DNA of 64,000 bases from VRUE01 sp963703895. Its GTDB lineage: Bacteria > Actinomycetota > Thermoleophilia > Solirubrobacterales > 70-9. Below the pieces are notes generated by a model, which was not told the origin of the DNA, did not search any database, and worked only from the letters and a program-made list of their open reading frames with translations. The stretch's first letter is position 1; each line of letters opens with the position of its first letter. The position numbers and the translations under genes are program-made. Below are positions 8,511 through 16,334 of this stretch, one piece after another. The DNA lies in the NCBI GenBank assembly GCA_963703895.1, contig CAVPFX010000003.1:434001-498000 (forward strand). The letters are read 5' to 3'.

Positions 8511-9023
8511 ATGACCCTCCGCAAAGCACGGTTCAATGCGGATCTCTCGCAGGTAGACCTAGCAGCGCGCGCCGGCACCTCGCAGTCCGCGCTCGCCCGC
8601 TACGAGACAGGTGCATCTCTGCCTACCTTGCCCACTTTGGAGCGACTTCTCGCAGCGTGCGGTAGGCGCCTGGAAATCCAAACTCCACCGGCCGAGCCTT
8701 CCGCCCCAGTCACCTCCATGCGAAGCCAACTAGGCCCACAGGCGACAGAACTCCGCCGTCAACGTCGCCGCCTGCTCGATGCGGCCGACAAAAACGGCAT
8801 CGGTCGCCTGCGTGCCTTCGGATCAGTCGCGCGCGGTGAAGCGAAAGCCGGCAGCGATATCGATCTCCTCGTTGACCTCAAACCCGGCCGCACCCTCATC
8901 GACCTAGCCGCCTTCCGCCGCGAAGCCGCGGAGATCCTCGATCTACCCGTCGACGTCGCGACGGCCGACATGCTCAAGGAGAGAATCCGCGATGAGGCAC
9001 TTAGGCATGCACTGCCTCTATGA
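8511..9023 (+). CDS. HTH-nucleotidyltransferase fusion, MntA-like antitoxin
   Basis: Residues 1-60 are an XRE-type helix-turn-helix (MTLRKARFNADLSQVDLAAR, then TSQSALARYETG). Residues 85-170 are a minimal nucleotidyltransferase with GS-x10-DxD (GSVARGEAKAGSDID), the motif of MntA. In MntA/HepT systems the MNT protein adds AMP groups to the HEPN toxin and neutralises it. The fused HTH would let one protein both modify the toxin and repress the operon. A GTG at 8496 is an alternative start. The stop overlaps the toxin start by 4 bases (ATGA). Confidence 0.87.
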   Translation: MTLRKARFNADLSQVDLAARAGTSQSALARYETGASLPTLPTLERLLAACGRRLEIQTPPAEPSAPVTSMRSQLGPQATELRRQRRRLLDAADKNGIGRLRAFGSVARGEAKAGSDIDLLVDLKPGRTLIDLAAFRREAAEILDLPVDVATADMLKERIRDEALRHALPL

Positions 9024-9349
9024 GCCGAGACGAGCAAGAGCGCCTGCGCGACATCAAAGACGCGATCGCCACGATCCGCCGACATCTGACGAACGCCGAC
9101 GCGACCGCAGCATCCTATGAAGACCCACTCTTGCACGATGCCCTTCTCTTCCAATTCGTTGTCATCGGCGAGGCCGTCAAGCACCTCACCCTCGAAACGC
9201 GCGAAGCAGCACCCGAGATTCCATGGAACGACCTCGCCGGGCTACGCGACCTGATCGCCCATGAGTACTTCCGCATCGATATCCATCGCGTACTCGAGAT
9301 CGTGAAGCGCGACCTGCCACCGCTAGAGCAAGCAGAAGCTCCAGCATGA
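9020..9349 (+). CDS. HEPN (DUF86) toxin, HepT-like
   Basis: The 109-residue all-helical protein carries RDLIAHEY near residue 78, an exact match to the Rx4HxY active-site motif of HepT HEPN RNases. HepT is a ribonuclease inactivated by AMPylation at the Tyr of this motif. The gene is coupled to the MNT antitoxin by an ATGA overlap. No other gene shares the operon. Placement on the chromosome side of the prophage suggests an independent stress or anti-phage module. Confidence 0.88.
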   Translation: MSRDEQERLRDIKDAIATIRRHLTNADATAASYEDPLLHDALLFQFVVIGEAVKHLTLETREAAPEIPWNDLAGLRDLIAHEYFRIDIHRVLEIVKRDLPPLEQAEAPA

Positions 9350-9395
9350 ACGGGGGGCGCCGCTGCCACCGCAGTAGGTGGTGATTGACAAGTCG

Positions 9396-9761
9396 CTACG
9401 TATCGCCGCGCCAGCCAAGGGCGCGGCGCTGGGCCCGCGGCAGCTTGCTCACGACCAGGTCGTATGAATCCTCGAGCATGTCGTGGATCGCCTCGCCGTG
9501 GAGCGAGCCGTCGAGGATCACGGTGTTCCAGTGACGCTTGTTGAGGTGGTATCCAGGAATCACCGCCGTATGCGCCGCGCGCAGCGCCTCGGCGAGCCGG
9601 GGCTCGCACTTGAGGCTGACTCGAAGGGAGTCCGCATCGAGTTGTGAAAGCGCGAACATCTTTCCGCCGACCTTGAACACCGAGGTCTCGGAGCCGAACG
9701 GAAACGTCTCCTCGGCCCCGGGAAGCGAGAGACAGCGATCGCGAAGCTCGGTGGCGTTCAT
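9396..9761 (-). CDS. MmcQ/YjbR-family protein
   Basis: The 121-residue protein has the family pattern: an N-terminal helix ending in CLSLPGAEETFPFG, then VFKVGGKMFAL, a central SLKC, and PGYHLNKRHWNTVIL, where the conserved His/Lys/Trp cluster lies. The fold is a double-wing DNA-binding-like domain; the biochemical role is unsettled. ATG 9761 is chosen over an upstream frame extension that would overlap the NUDIX gene. It follows the NUDIX gene by 8 bases, so the two are probably co-transcribed. Confidence 0.85.
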   Translation of the reverse strand: MNATELRDRCLSLPGAEETFPFGSETSVFKVGGKMFALSQLDADSLRVSLKCEPRLAEALRAAHTAVIPGYHLNKRHWNTVILDGSLHGEAIHDMLEDSYDLVVSKLPRAQRRALGWRGDT

Positions 9762-9769
9762 CGCTCGAA

Positions 9770-10264
9770 TCAGCGCACCTGAAACGTGCCCTGGCGATGG
9801 AAGTCCTCGAGCAGCTCGAGCGCGTGTGCGGTCGGCGAGTGGAGAGGCCGCGGCGGCGCTTGCGGGTCGAAGAAGCCCACCTCGACAGTCTCGTCCTCGT
9901 TCGGGATCGGCTCTCCCCTCCACGAGGTGACGAGAAAGCACAGCGCGAAGCAGTGGGTGACGTCGCCATTCGGGTAGTGGATCGTGTGCGCCTCCGCCTC
10001 GGAGAGGCAGCCGAAGGGGACGAGGTCGTCCTCGGCAACCTCGATCCCGGTCTCCTCGGCCAGCTCGTCAACCGCCGTTCGAGCAAAGCTCCCACCTGGC
10101 TCCGCGGCGCCCGCCGGCGCGCACCAGCTCCCGTCGTCGGCACGCTTGGTCAGGAGCACCTTCCGATCCGCCTCCCGCAGGAAGACCATCGCGCCAGGCA
10201 TGAGGACAAGGTCGTGGCCGATGACTTGGCGCAACTGCCCGAGGTAGGAATCCTGAAAACCCAC
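9770..10264 (-). CDS. NUDIX hydrolase with atypical NUDIX box
   Basis: The 164-residue protein has a NUDIX fold. The box keeps the metal-binding ELAEETGI end, but Glu at box position 7 is Gly and Arg at position 15 is Asp, so activity may be altered. NUDIX enzymes hydrolyse nucleoside diphosphates linked to another group. The GTG start at 10264 is used because a longer frame would run through the tRNA-His gene. It is followed by the MmcQ gene. Confidence 0.82.
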   Translation of the reverse strand: MGFQDSYLGQLRQVIGHDLVLMPGAMVFLREADRKVLLTKRADDGSWCAPAGAAEPGGSFARTAVDELAEETGIEVAEDDLVPFGCLSEAEAHTIHYPNGDVTHCFALCFLVTSWRGEPIPNEDETVEVGFFDPQAPPRPLHSPTAHALELLEDFHRQGTFQVR

Positions 10265-10294
10265 GACGCAAACTATCCACCAATGAAGAGAGAG

Positions 10295-10368
10295 GGTGGA
10301 CGACCGGATTCGAACCGGCGACCGCCTGGACCACAACCAGGAGCTCTACCAACTGAGCTACGTCCACC
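10295..10368 (-). tRNA. tRNA-His (GTG anticodon)
   Basis: On the minus strand the cloverleaf folds fully: acceptor GTGGACG/CGTCCAC, D stem GCTC/GAGC, anticodon stem CCTGG/CCAGG around TTGTGGT, and T stem GCCGG/CCGGT with TTCGAAT. A G at the -1 position (10368) opposite C73 (10295) is the hallmark of tRNA-His. CCA is not encoded. Confidence 0.96.
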
Positions 10369-10412
10369 GCGCGGCTTCCCAATCTAGCGGGCCGGCAGGC
10401 GAGGCGGAGGGC

Positions 10413-11138
10413 TTAGCTGGGCCGGTGGGATTCGACCAGGGAGGCGAAGGCCTCCAGGCCGGGGGTCGTGCGGGCGAGTAGGTCCGCTTCGGCGGCTTCG
10501 GCTTGCGCTGGCAGAGCGGCGGTTCCGTCGTCCCCCAGGGCCTGGCAGGCGTCGTGGACCATCTCGGGAACGGCCAGCCAGGCCTCGAGCAGAGCGAAGT
10601 CGGACTCGGGGTGAAAGAGCACGCCCCAGGCGTTGCCGTGGCGGAAGGCCTGAACCTCGGTGCGCTCGGAGCGAGCCAGATGCTCCGCTCCCTCGGGCAG
10701 CTCGAAGAGGTCGCCGTGCCAGTGCAGGACGGTCGTGCTTGGGGCCAGGGCACCGAGGATCGGGTCTTCCTTGTCGAGGATCTCGACCGGGGCATAGCCA
10801 AGCTCCGAAGCCTCCCCCGCTCGCACCTCGGCTCCAAGCGCCCTGGCCAACAACTGGGCACCGAGGCAGATTCCCAGCACCGGCAGGTCCCGCCGCACGG
10901 CCTCCGCGAGCCACTCGCGCTCGCTCGCCAGCTCGGGATGAACGTCGACTTCGTCGACGTTCATCGGGCCGCCCATCACCACGGCGCCGGCAACCTCGTC
11001 GTGGTCGGGCAGTAGCTGACCGGCCAGCGGTTTGACCGTGTGCACGTCGAGGCTGCCACAGGCATCGAGGATCCGATGCGGTCCCTCCCACGGCACGTGC
11101 TGGATCGCCAGCAGGATCGGTCGCTCGTCCGCGCTCAT
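10413..11138 (-). CDS. class I glutamine amidotransferase domain protein
   Basis: The 241-residue protein is a stand-alone GATase-1 like those related to GMP synthase. The nucleophile elbow is GICLGAQ (Cys near residue 90), the oxyanion segment is VVMGGPMNV, and the catalytic His-x-Glu pair is in LFHPESD. It would release ammonia from glutamine for a partner or hydrolyse a gamma-glutamyl compound. No synthetase domain is adjacent, so the acceptor is unknown. Confidence 0.9.
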   Translation of the reverse strand: MSADERPILLAIQHVPWEGPHRILDACGSLDVHTVKPLAGQLLPDHDEVAGAVVMGGPMNVDEVDVHPELASEREWLAEAVRRDLPVLGICLGAQLLARALGAEVRAGEASELGYAPVEILDKEDPILGALAPSTTVLHWHGDLFELPEGAEHLARSERTEVQAFRHGNAWGVLFHPESDFALLEAWLAVPEMVHDACQALGDDGTAALPAQAEAAEADLLARTTPGLEAFASLVESHRPS

Positions 11139-11173
11139 CAGCGCCCCAGGCTAGCCGCGCTACGGTTTCGGCG

Positions 11174-11416
11174 ATGCCGCAGCGATATGGGATCTCCTTC
11201 TTCCGGCCCGAGGTGAGGTCGGCCGCCGTGACCGGCATCCAGGCTCGCGGCGCGATGGCGATCGGCGCGCTCGCGGTCGGTGCCGCCGCCGTTGGCGGTT
11301 TCGCGATCGGACGACTCAGCGTCGGGCGCCTGAAGATTGAGCGGGCGACCATCGGCGAACTGGAGATCGACCGCCTCCACATCCACGAGCGCACAAACGT
11401 AAGCCGGGGCGCGTAA
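11174..11416 (+). CDS. small protein with short beta-helix-like repeats
   Basis: The 80-residue product has a run of about eight five-residue units of the form (I/V)G-x-L-x from residue 29 (AIGALAVGAAAVGGFAIG, continuing to LEIDRLHI). The period resembles pentapeptide or very short left-handed beta-helix repeats. No signal peptide is seen. It precedes the secreted protein at 11423 by 6 bases. I cannot assign a function. Confidence 0.6.
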   Translation: MPQRYGISFFRPEVRSAAVTGIQARGAMAIGALAVGAAAVGGFAIGRLSVGRLKIERATIGELEIDRLHIHERTNVSRGA

Positions 11417-11422
11417 CCGGAA

Positions 11423-12473
11423 TTGACCACACCAGAGGGAGGAAAATTCCGGTCACGCAGGCTCGCGGACACGGTGGCGTTGCTCGCGCTGGCAGTCGCG
11501 GCGACGCTACTGGCGCTAGCCGTTGCAACCGCGACCGGAGTCACTTCGGCCCGCGCCGTCGGTCCCTATCCCGACCTCGGCGGCTGCTCCGTCTTCCCCG
11601 ACCCACCAGCGGCCACCCCGGCCAACGCCCCGTCCCTCGCCACCGAGGCCGCTTGGAACCAGGACATCTCCAAGGCGCCGGTCGCCCGCAACTCGGCCGC
11701 CACGATCGCCTACATCAACGCCCACGGCGGCAACCTCCTCCACCCTGACTTCGGCTCGCCGCGCGAATACGGGTTCCCCTACGCGGTCGTCGGCGCCGGC
11801 CAGCGCAAGCTGCCGATCAACTACACCGCCTACGGCGACGAGAGCGATCCCGGGCCGTTCCCGATCCCGAAGGGAGCGCCGGTCGAGGGCGGCAACGGCA
11901 GCGACGGCGACCGCCACGTTCTCGTCGTCGACCGCTCCAGTTGCACGCTCTACGAGCTTCTACCGCGCCTTCTTCAAGGGCGGTGGCGGCGCCCACTGGA
12001 ACGCTGACTCGGGCACTCGCTGGGACCTGGGCTCGGGCGAGCGCCGTCCCGATTCCTGGACCTCCGCCGACGCCGCCGGGCTGCCGATCTTCCCCGGCCT
12101 CGTCCGCTACGACGAGGTCGCCGCCGGCCAGCTCGAACACGCGATCCGGGTCACCTTCGACAGCACCCGCAACGCCTGGGTCCACCCCGCCTCGCACTGC
12201 GCCGGCGACACGTCGGACCCGAACGCCCCGGCGATGGGCACGCGCCTGCGGCTCAAGGCGGGCTACGGCCTCGGCAGCTTCAGCGGCGGCGCCAAGACGA
12301 TCGCCGAAGCGATGAAGCGCTACGGGCTGATCGTCGCCGACAACGGCTCCAACTGGTACTTCAGTGGCAGCAGCGATCGGCGCTGGGACGACGAGAACCT
12401 GAACCAGCTGAAGCGCATCCCCGGCGGCGCCTTCGAGGTCGTCAAGAGCGCCGCTCGTCCTCACCTCTGCTGA
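11423..12473 (+). pseudogene. secreted protein interrupted by a frameshift
   Basis: The first frame (TTG 11423 to about 11955) encodes a signal peptide (hydrophobic core LADTVALLALAVAATLLALA, Ala-x-Ala-like end) and a mature N-terminus with conserved-looking blocks. The second frame carries on from about 11955 to 12473 with YRAFFKGGG and a long, well-structured C-terminus ending in Cys. Joining them needs 2 inserted bases at the CTTCTAC tract near 11953, as if a TC unit of CTCTTC was lost. Intact, it would be about 349 residues. It could be a real pseudogene or a read error. Confidence 0.7.
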
Positions 12474-12482
12474 CGGTCTCGC

Positions 12483-12527
12483 TCCGGTGCGCCTTATGCA
12501 CCCCGAGCGAACATAAAGCGCACCGGA
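12483..12527. terminator. bidirectional hairpin terminator
   Basis: Arms 12483-12498 and 12512-12527 pair over 16 bases with one mismatch around a 13-base loop. It lies between the convergent ends of the genes at 12473 and 12538 and has no long T-run on either side, as is common in actinobacteria. Confidence 0.7.
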
Positions 12528-12537
12528 AGCGGAGTGA

Positions 12538-13134
12538 CTACTCCCCGAGCTCCACGTGGTGGAACTCGGCCCGCAGCCTTGAGCGCAGGACCGCGGCCGC
12601 TTCGCGCTCTCCCTCGCCCCCGCCGCTGACCAGCACCACCTCGGTCGCCGGGTAGCTCTGCAGCTGATCCTCGACCGCCTGCACGATGTCGTCGTCGCCG
12701 ACTCGGGCGTCGGCCGCCACGCCCGCCTTCGCCAGCGCCGCCACAGTCACCACCAGGCGCTGCTGGGCGCGATGACGGGCGCCCTCGACATCGGAGGTCC
12801 AGCGATCGAAGAAGCCGATCCGCGCTGGCACCAGTACCCGCACCTCGTCCTCGCCGCCATCGCTTCCCCCGATCCTCGCGACGCGCGCGATCCGCGCCAC
12901 CTCGGCAGGGTCCTCCACCCCATCGGCCGCGACGATCAGCACATGGCTCTTCGTGTCCTCACTGCCCGCCGAAGCGATTGGCCCTTCCGGCCGCTGCCGC
13001 ACGGCCACAGCGAGGATCGCCACCGTCACCAACGCACCAACTGCGACCCCCACACCCGGTCCACCGAGCATGAAGGCCGCAGCGATTGGCACCACAACCC
13101 CGGCAACTGTGAGAGGAAGCTTCCAGGGGTCCAT
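12538..13134 (-). CDS. membrane-anchored protein with USP-like cytoplasmic domain
   Basis: The 198-residue protein has two closely spaced N-terminal membrane segments (about residues 7-25 and 28-45), then a soluble alpha/beta domain with hydrophobic strands HVLIVAAD, DEVRVLVPA and TEVVLVSGGG, reminiscent of universal-stress or Rossmann-like folds. No catalytic motif is evident. The small membrane protein at 13150-13290 is 15 bases upstream on the same strand, so they may form an operon. Confidence 0.7.
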   Translation of the reverse strand: MDPWKLPLTVAGVVVPIAAAFMLGGPGVGVAVGALVTVAILAVAVRQRPEGPIASAGSEDTKSHVLIVAADGVEDPAEVARIARVARIGGSDGGEDEVRVLVPARIGFFDRWTSDVEGARHRAQQRLVVTVAALAKAGVAADARVGDDDIVQAVEDQLQSYPATEVVLVSGGGEGEREAAAVLRSRLRAEFHHVELGE

Positions 13135-13149
13135 CGAGCAAGCTTTACA

Positions 13150-13290
13150 TCAGGCTCGTCGCGCACCGCCCCTCAGGCGCGGTAGCAACAGCAACGCCAA
13201 CCCGATCAGGATCACGATGATCCCGAGGATGTAATTGACGAGGATCGCCAAGACGATCCCGATGATGATCAGCAGTATTGATAGCTCCAT
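13150..13290 (-). CDS. 46-residue hydrophobic membrane protein
   Basis: Translation from ATG 13290 gives MELSILLIIIGIVLAILVNY and a second hydrophobic run ILGIIVILIGLALLLL, ending in an Arg-rich tail (PRLRGGARRA). Two short transmembrane helices are expected. It is divergent from the histidine phosphatase gene, with an inverted repeat between them. Function unknown. Confidence 0.6.
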   Translation of the reverse strand: MELSILLIIIGIVLAILVNYILGIIVILIGLALLLLPRLRGGARRA

Positions 13291-13307
13291 GCCGCCAGAG
13301 ATACCCG

Positions 13308-13329
13308 ACGGTTTAGTGCGTTAAACCGT
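13308..13329. promoter_or_regulatory. inverted repeat in divergent gap
   Basis: ACGGTTTA-GTGCGT-TAAACCGT is a perfect 8-bp inverted repeat between the divergent membrane-protein gene (start 13290) and the phosphatase gene (start 13342). It could be an operator. Confidence 0.45.
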
Positions 13330-13341
13330 GACCCTCACTGA

Positions 13342-14010
13342 ATGACACAAGCACTCCTCCTCCGCCACGGCGAGTCGGTCTCCAACGCCGACCCGCAGGC
13401 AATCGCCCTGCCCGAGGAGGTAGGCGACCGGCTCAGTGAGCCGGGAAGGCAGCAGGCGCGTGCCGCCTCCGAGAACCTGAAGGACGCTGGCATCACCCGC
13501 CTGCTGAGCAGCCCGATGCGCCGCGCTCGAGAAACCGCGGAGCCACTGAGCGAAGCGCTCGAGCTGTCGATCACCGTTCTCCCTTACGTGCATGAGCTGC
13601 GGGAGGAAACCGGCTATGGCGAGCTGGGCGTCGAGGAGCAGAAGCTGCGGCGCTGGTCGGCGCGCATGTCCGCGCACCCGGACGACCCAGATCACCGCGG
13701 CGACGGCGCCGAGTCCTTCAACCAAGTCCTCGCCAGGGTGAAGCGACTGAAGGCGGAGCTGGAGGCTCAGCCCAGCGAAGAACGGGCCTTGATCGTCACC
13801 CACGGCATCTTCTCGCGGTTCTTCCTCCTCGACTCGCTGCTCGGCGAGCAGTTCGAGCCGAGCCTGGCGCCGCGCCTGTGGAACCTGCGCACGCGCAACT
13901 GCGGCCTCAGCGTCTTCGAGCACGGTGAGCGCTGGCGCCCAGTCGACGTCGACACGCCAGGCTGGACCTGCGTCACCTGGATGGCGCCGCCGTGGGATCT
14001 GCCTCGATGA
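13342..14010 (+). CDS. histidine phosphatase family protein
   Basis: The 222-residue protein has the phosphoglycerate-mutase-like core: LLRHGESVSN at residues 6-15 (catalytic His in RHG), LLSSPMRRARETAEPL with the second Arg, acid residue in HELREETGYGE, and the second His in VTHGIFSRFF. It is a broad-specificity phosphatase by family. Its last 38 bases overlap the convergent sulfatase gene. Confidence 0.9.
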   Translation: MTQALLLRHGESVSNADPQAIALPEEVGDRLSEPGRQQARAASENLKDAGITRLLSSPMRRARETAEPLSEALELSITVLPYVHELREETGYGELGVEEQKLRRWSARMSAHPDDPDHRGDGAESFNQVLARVKRLKAELEAQPSEERALIVTHGIFSRFFLLDSLLGEQFEPSLAPRLWNLRTRNCGLSVFEHGERWRPVDVDTPGWTCVTWMAPPWDLPR

Positions 14011-15304
14011 CCCGAGGGGGATCGTCAGGCGACACCTGCCACTGCTCGTTGACGATCGCCCCGGGCGGCGGCGCGACCGGGCCCTCGAGCAGTGGGTCAT
14101 CGGTATCTCGCATCCAGGCCTCGAGTCGCTCACGCAGCTCCTCGAGCACCTCCCGGCTGGCTGCATCGCCCGCACGGTTGCTGCCCTCTGCCGGGTCGAG
14201 AACCAGGTCGTAGAGCTGCTCCTCCGGGACCACCTGATCCCCCCAGCCGGCCTCGACCAAGACGTCCTTGCTCTCGCTGTCGTCGCAGTTGGCCAACACC
14301 GGGTGCTCGTGGTCGTCGAAGCGCCTGATGTACTTCCAGCGCTCGGTGCGGATCGCGCGGTGCGGCTGATAGGCGGCGTGGTAGGTCGTCTCGGCGAAGA
14401 CCGCCTCGTGCAGCCGCTCGGTCTCACCGCGCACGAGCGGCATCAGCGAGGCGCCCTGCAGCCACTCGGGAGCATCGACCCCGGCAAGCTCGCACAAGGT
14501 CGGGTAGACATCGAGGTGACTGACCGGGGCGTCGATCACCTTGCCGCCACTGAACCCGCTCGGGCCGCGCACGATCATCATCACCCCGATGCCGCGATCG
14601 AACAGGGTCGCCTTCGCCCCGGGAAAGGCGATGCCGTGATCGGTGGTGCAGACGACCAGCGTGTTCTCGACGAGGTTGAGGTCATGCAGGGCGTGCAGTA
14701 CCGCTCCGATCCCCTGGTCCAGCGAGCGCGCACTGGTCTTGAAGGCGGCGACGTCGCGGCGGCTCGCGACCACGTCGGGAAGGTTGGCCGGCGGCAGTGA
14801 GTAGAGGGTGTCGCGCACCGAGGTCGGCTCGAAGAAGCTGCGGTGGGTCTCGAAGAAGCCGACCGACATGAACCAGGGCTCCGAAGGGGCCGCCCTCAGC
14901 GTCTCGATCGTCAGCGGCGCCACGTCCTCGGCCCGAGTGGAGCCGACTTCGACCAGCTCGTCGTAGCCGATCGCGCCGGGGTCGACCGAGATGTGCTGCT
15001 CGCCGATCAAGGTCGAGTGATACCCCGCCTTGCGCAGTGTGTGTACCCAGTGCTGGTTGTAGTCGTTGAGCGCCCAACCGCGGTGGGCGAGGCCAAACAT
15101 CCCGTTGTTGTGGCAGTAGAGGCCGGTGAGCAAGCTGGCGCGACTGCCCGAGCAGGTCGGCGCCGCGCAGAACGCCTCGCGAAAGAGGACGCCCTGGTCG
15201 GCGAGGAGCTGGATGTTCGGGGTCGGGACCTGAAACCCGTAGGGCTGGACGAAGCGCCCGGTGTCGTGCGAGTGGATGTAGAGGATGTTCGGCGGTGAGT
15301 CCAA
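13973..15304 (-). CDS. type I sulfatase
   Basis: The 443-residue protein has the alkaline-phosphatase-like sulfatase fold. The CSGSRASLLTG segment near residue 50 fits the Cys-type C-x-[P/A/G]-x-R signature that is converted to formylglycine. Metal ligands are likely in the N-terminal HSHDTGR region and in TTDHGIAFPGAK. No signal peptide is visible, so a cytoplasmic role is likely. It is divergent from the Stf0 sulfotransferase, suggesting opposing actions on a sulfated metabolite. No formylglycine-generating enzyme is in the window. Confidence 0.88.
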   Translation of the reverse strand: MDSPPNILYIHSHDTGRFVQPYGFQVPTPNIQLLADQGVLFREAFCAAPTCSGSRASLLTGLYCHNNGMFGLAHRGWALNDYNQHWVHTLRKAGYHSTLIGEQHISVDPGAIGYDELVEVGSTRAEDVAPLTIETLRAAPSEPWFMSVGFFETHRSFFEPTSVRDTLYSLPPANLPDVVASRRDVAAFKTSARSLDQGIGAVLHALHDLNLVENTLVVCTTDHGIAFPGAKATLFDRGIGVMMIVRGPSGFSGGKVIDAPVSHLDVYPTLCELAGVDAPEWLQGASLMPLVRGETERLHEAVFAETTYHAAYQPHRAIRTERWKYIRRFDDHEHPVLANCDDSESKDVLVEAGWGDQVVPEEQLYDLVLDPAEGSNRAGDAASREVLEELRERLEAWMRDTDDPLLEGPVAPPPGAIVNEQWQVSPDDPPRVIEADPTAAPSR

Positions 15305-15372
15305 GGTGATGCTTTCTCCTCGTGCGGGTACTGAGGGGAGACTAGCGAGCGGACTCTCTTGCTGGCTTTGTT

Positions 15373-15385
15373 GATTAACTTAATC
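15373..15385. promoter_or_regulatory. short palindrome in sulfatase/sulfotransferase gap
   Basis: GATTAACTTAATC (6-bp arms around a central C) lies 17 bases before the sulfotransferase ATG in an AT-rich divergent gap. It is a candidate operator shared by the two genes. Confidence 0.35.
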
Positions 15386-15402
15386 GGCAAGACTTTCGCA
15401 CC

Positions 15403-16317
15403 ATGCAACCGCAACGCTCCTACATCGTCTGCGCCACTCCCCGAAGCGGGAGCACTCTCGTCTGCCACGCACTCGCCGACACAGGCGTGGCGGGACGGCC
15501 GGAGGAGTACTTCGAGGCGCTGCGCCACAGCGGCCGGCCGCGGCGCCCGGAGGAATACTTCCTCGGCGTCGAGGACCAGTCGATCCGCGATCACCTCGGT
15601 GAGCGCGCGCTCGGCAACGAGCCCCCGCCCCGCTCGCCGCTGTGGAGCCGCGCCGCCTACGACCGCTACCTCGAGTGGGCCTTCGAGGTCGGCACCACGC
15701 CGAACGGCGTCTTCGGAGCGAAGCTGATGTGGGGCTATTTCGGCGACTTCGTCAGCCTCCTGCGCAATGTCCCCAGCTACCGCGACCTTTCCTTGGCCGA
15801 CCTCCTGCCCGAGGTCTTCCCCGATCTGACCTTCGTCCGCGTGATCCGGGCCAACAAGCTGCGCCAGGCCGTCTCGCTCTGGAAGGCGGTGCAGACAGCG
15901 ACCTGGCGAGAGGATCAGGCAAAGGCCAAGGCGACCTCGATCGAGGCAGACGGCTCGCCCCCGTACAAGAGCTTCATCGAGGAGCACCGTCCCCAGCTGC
16001 GCTTCCACTACCGCGCGATCGGCCACCTGCTCGAGCAGATCCTGGTCGAGGAGGCCGCCTGGGACGCTTTCTTCGAGCACTCCGGGATCAAGCCGGTGCT
16101 GATCCTCTACGAGAACTTCGAGGCCGACTACGAGACCAGCACCCTACGCCTGCTCGAGCGGCTCGACCTCTCCCCACCCGAGGGCTTCACCTTCGAGCCA
16201 CGGATGAAGCGCCAGTCCGACGGGCTCAACGACGACTGGACGAAGCGCTATAGCGAGCTGCGACTGGGGACCGAGTTCGACCTGGTCCCGGCAGTGCCCG
16301 AGTCGGCCAACCAATAA
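15403..16317 (+). CDS. Stf0-family sulfotransferase
   Basis: The 304-residue protein begins with the Stf0 PAPS 5'-phosphosulfate loop TPRSGSTLVCHALADTG (residues 12-28), followed by GRPEEYF. The 3'-phosphate motif region RVIRANKLRQAVSLWKA comes at about 146. Mycobacterial Stf0 sulfates trehalose at O-2; here the acceptor is unknown. It is divergent from a sulfatase, which supports a sulfation/desulfation pair. Confidence 0.9.
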   Translation: MQPQRSYIVCATPRSGSTLVCHALADTGVAGRPEEYFEALRHSGRPRRPEEYFLGVEDQSIRDHLGERALGNEPPPRSPLWSRAAYDRYLEWAFEVGTTPNGVFGAKLMWGYFGDFVSLLRNVPSYRDLSLADLLPEVFPDLTFVRVIRANKLRQAVSLWKAVQTATWREDQAKAKATSIEADGSPPYKSFIEEHRPQLRFHYRAIGHLLEQILVEEAAWDAFFEHSGIKPVLILYENFEADYETSTLRLLERLDLSPPEGFTFEPRMKRQSDGLNDDWTKRYSELRLGTEFDLVPAVPESANQ

Positions 16318-16334
16318 CCCTGGGCAATCCCGCC

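Noticed and set aside
10264..10336. Longer N-terminus for the NUDIX protein
   Set aside because: It would be encoded across the tRNA-His gene; GTG 10264 gives a normal NUDIX start.
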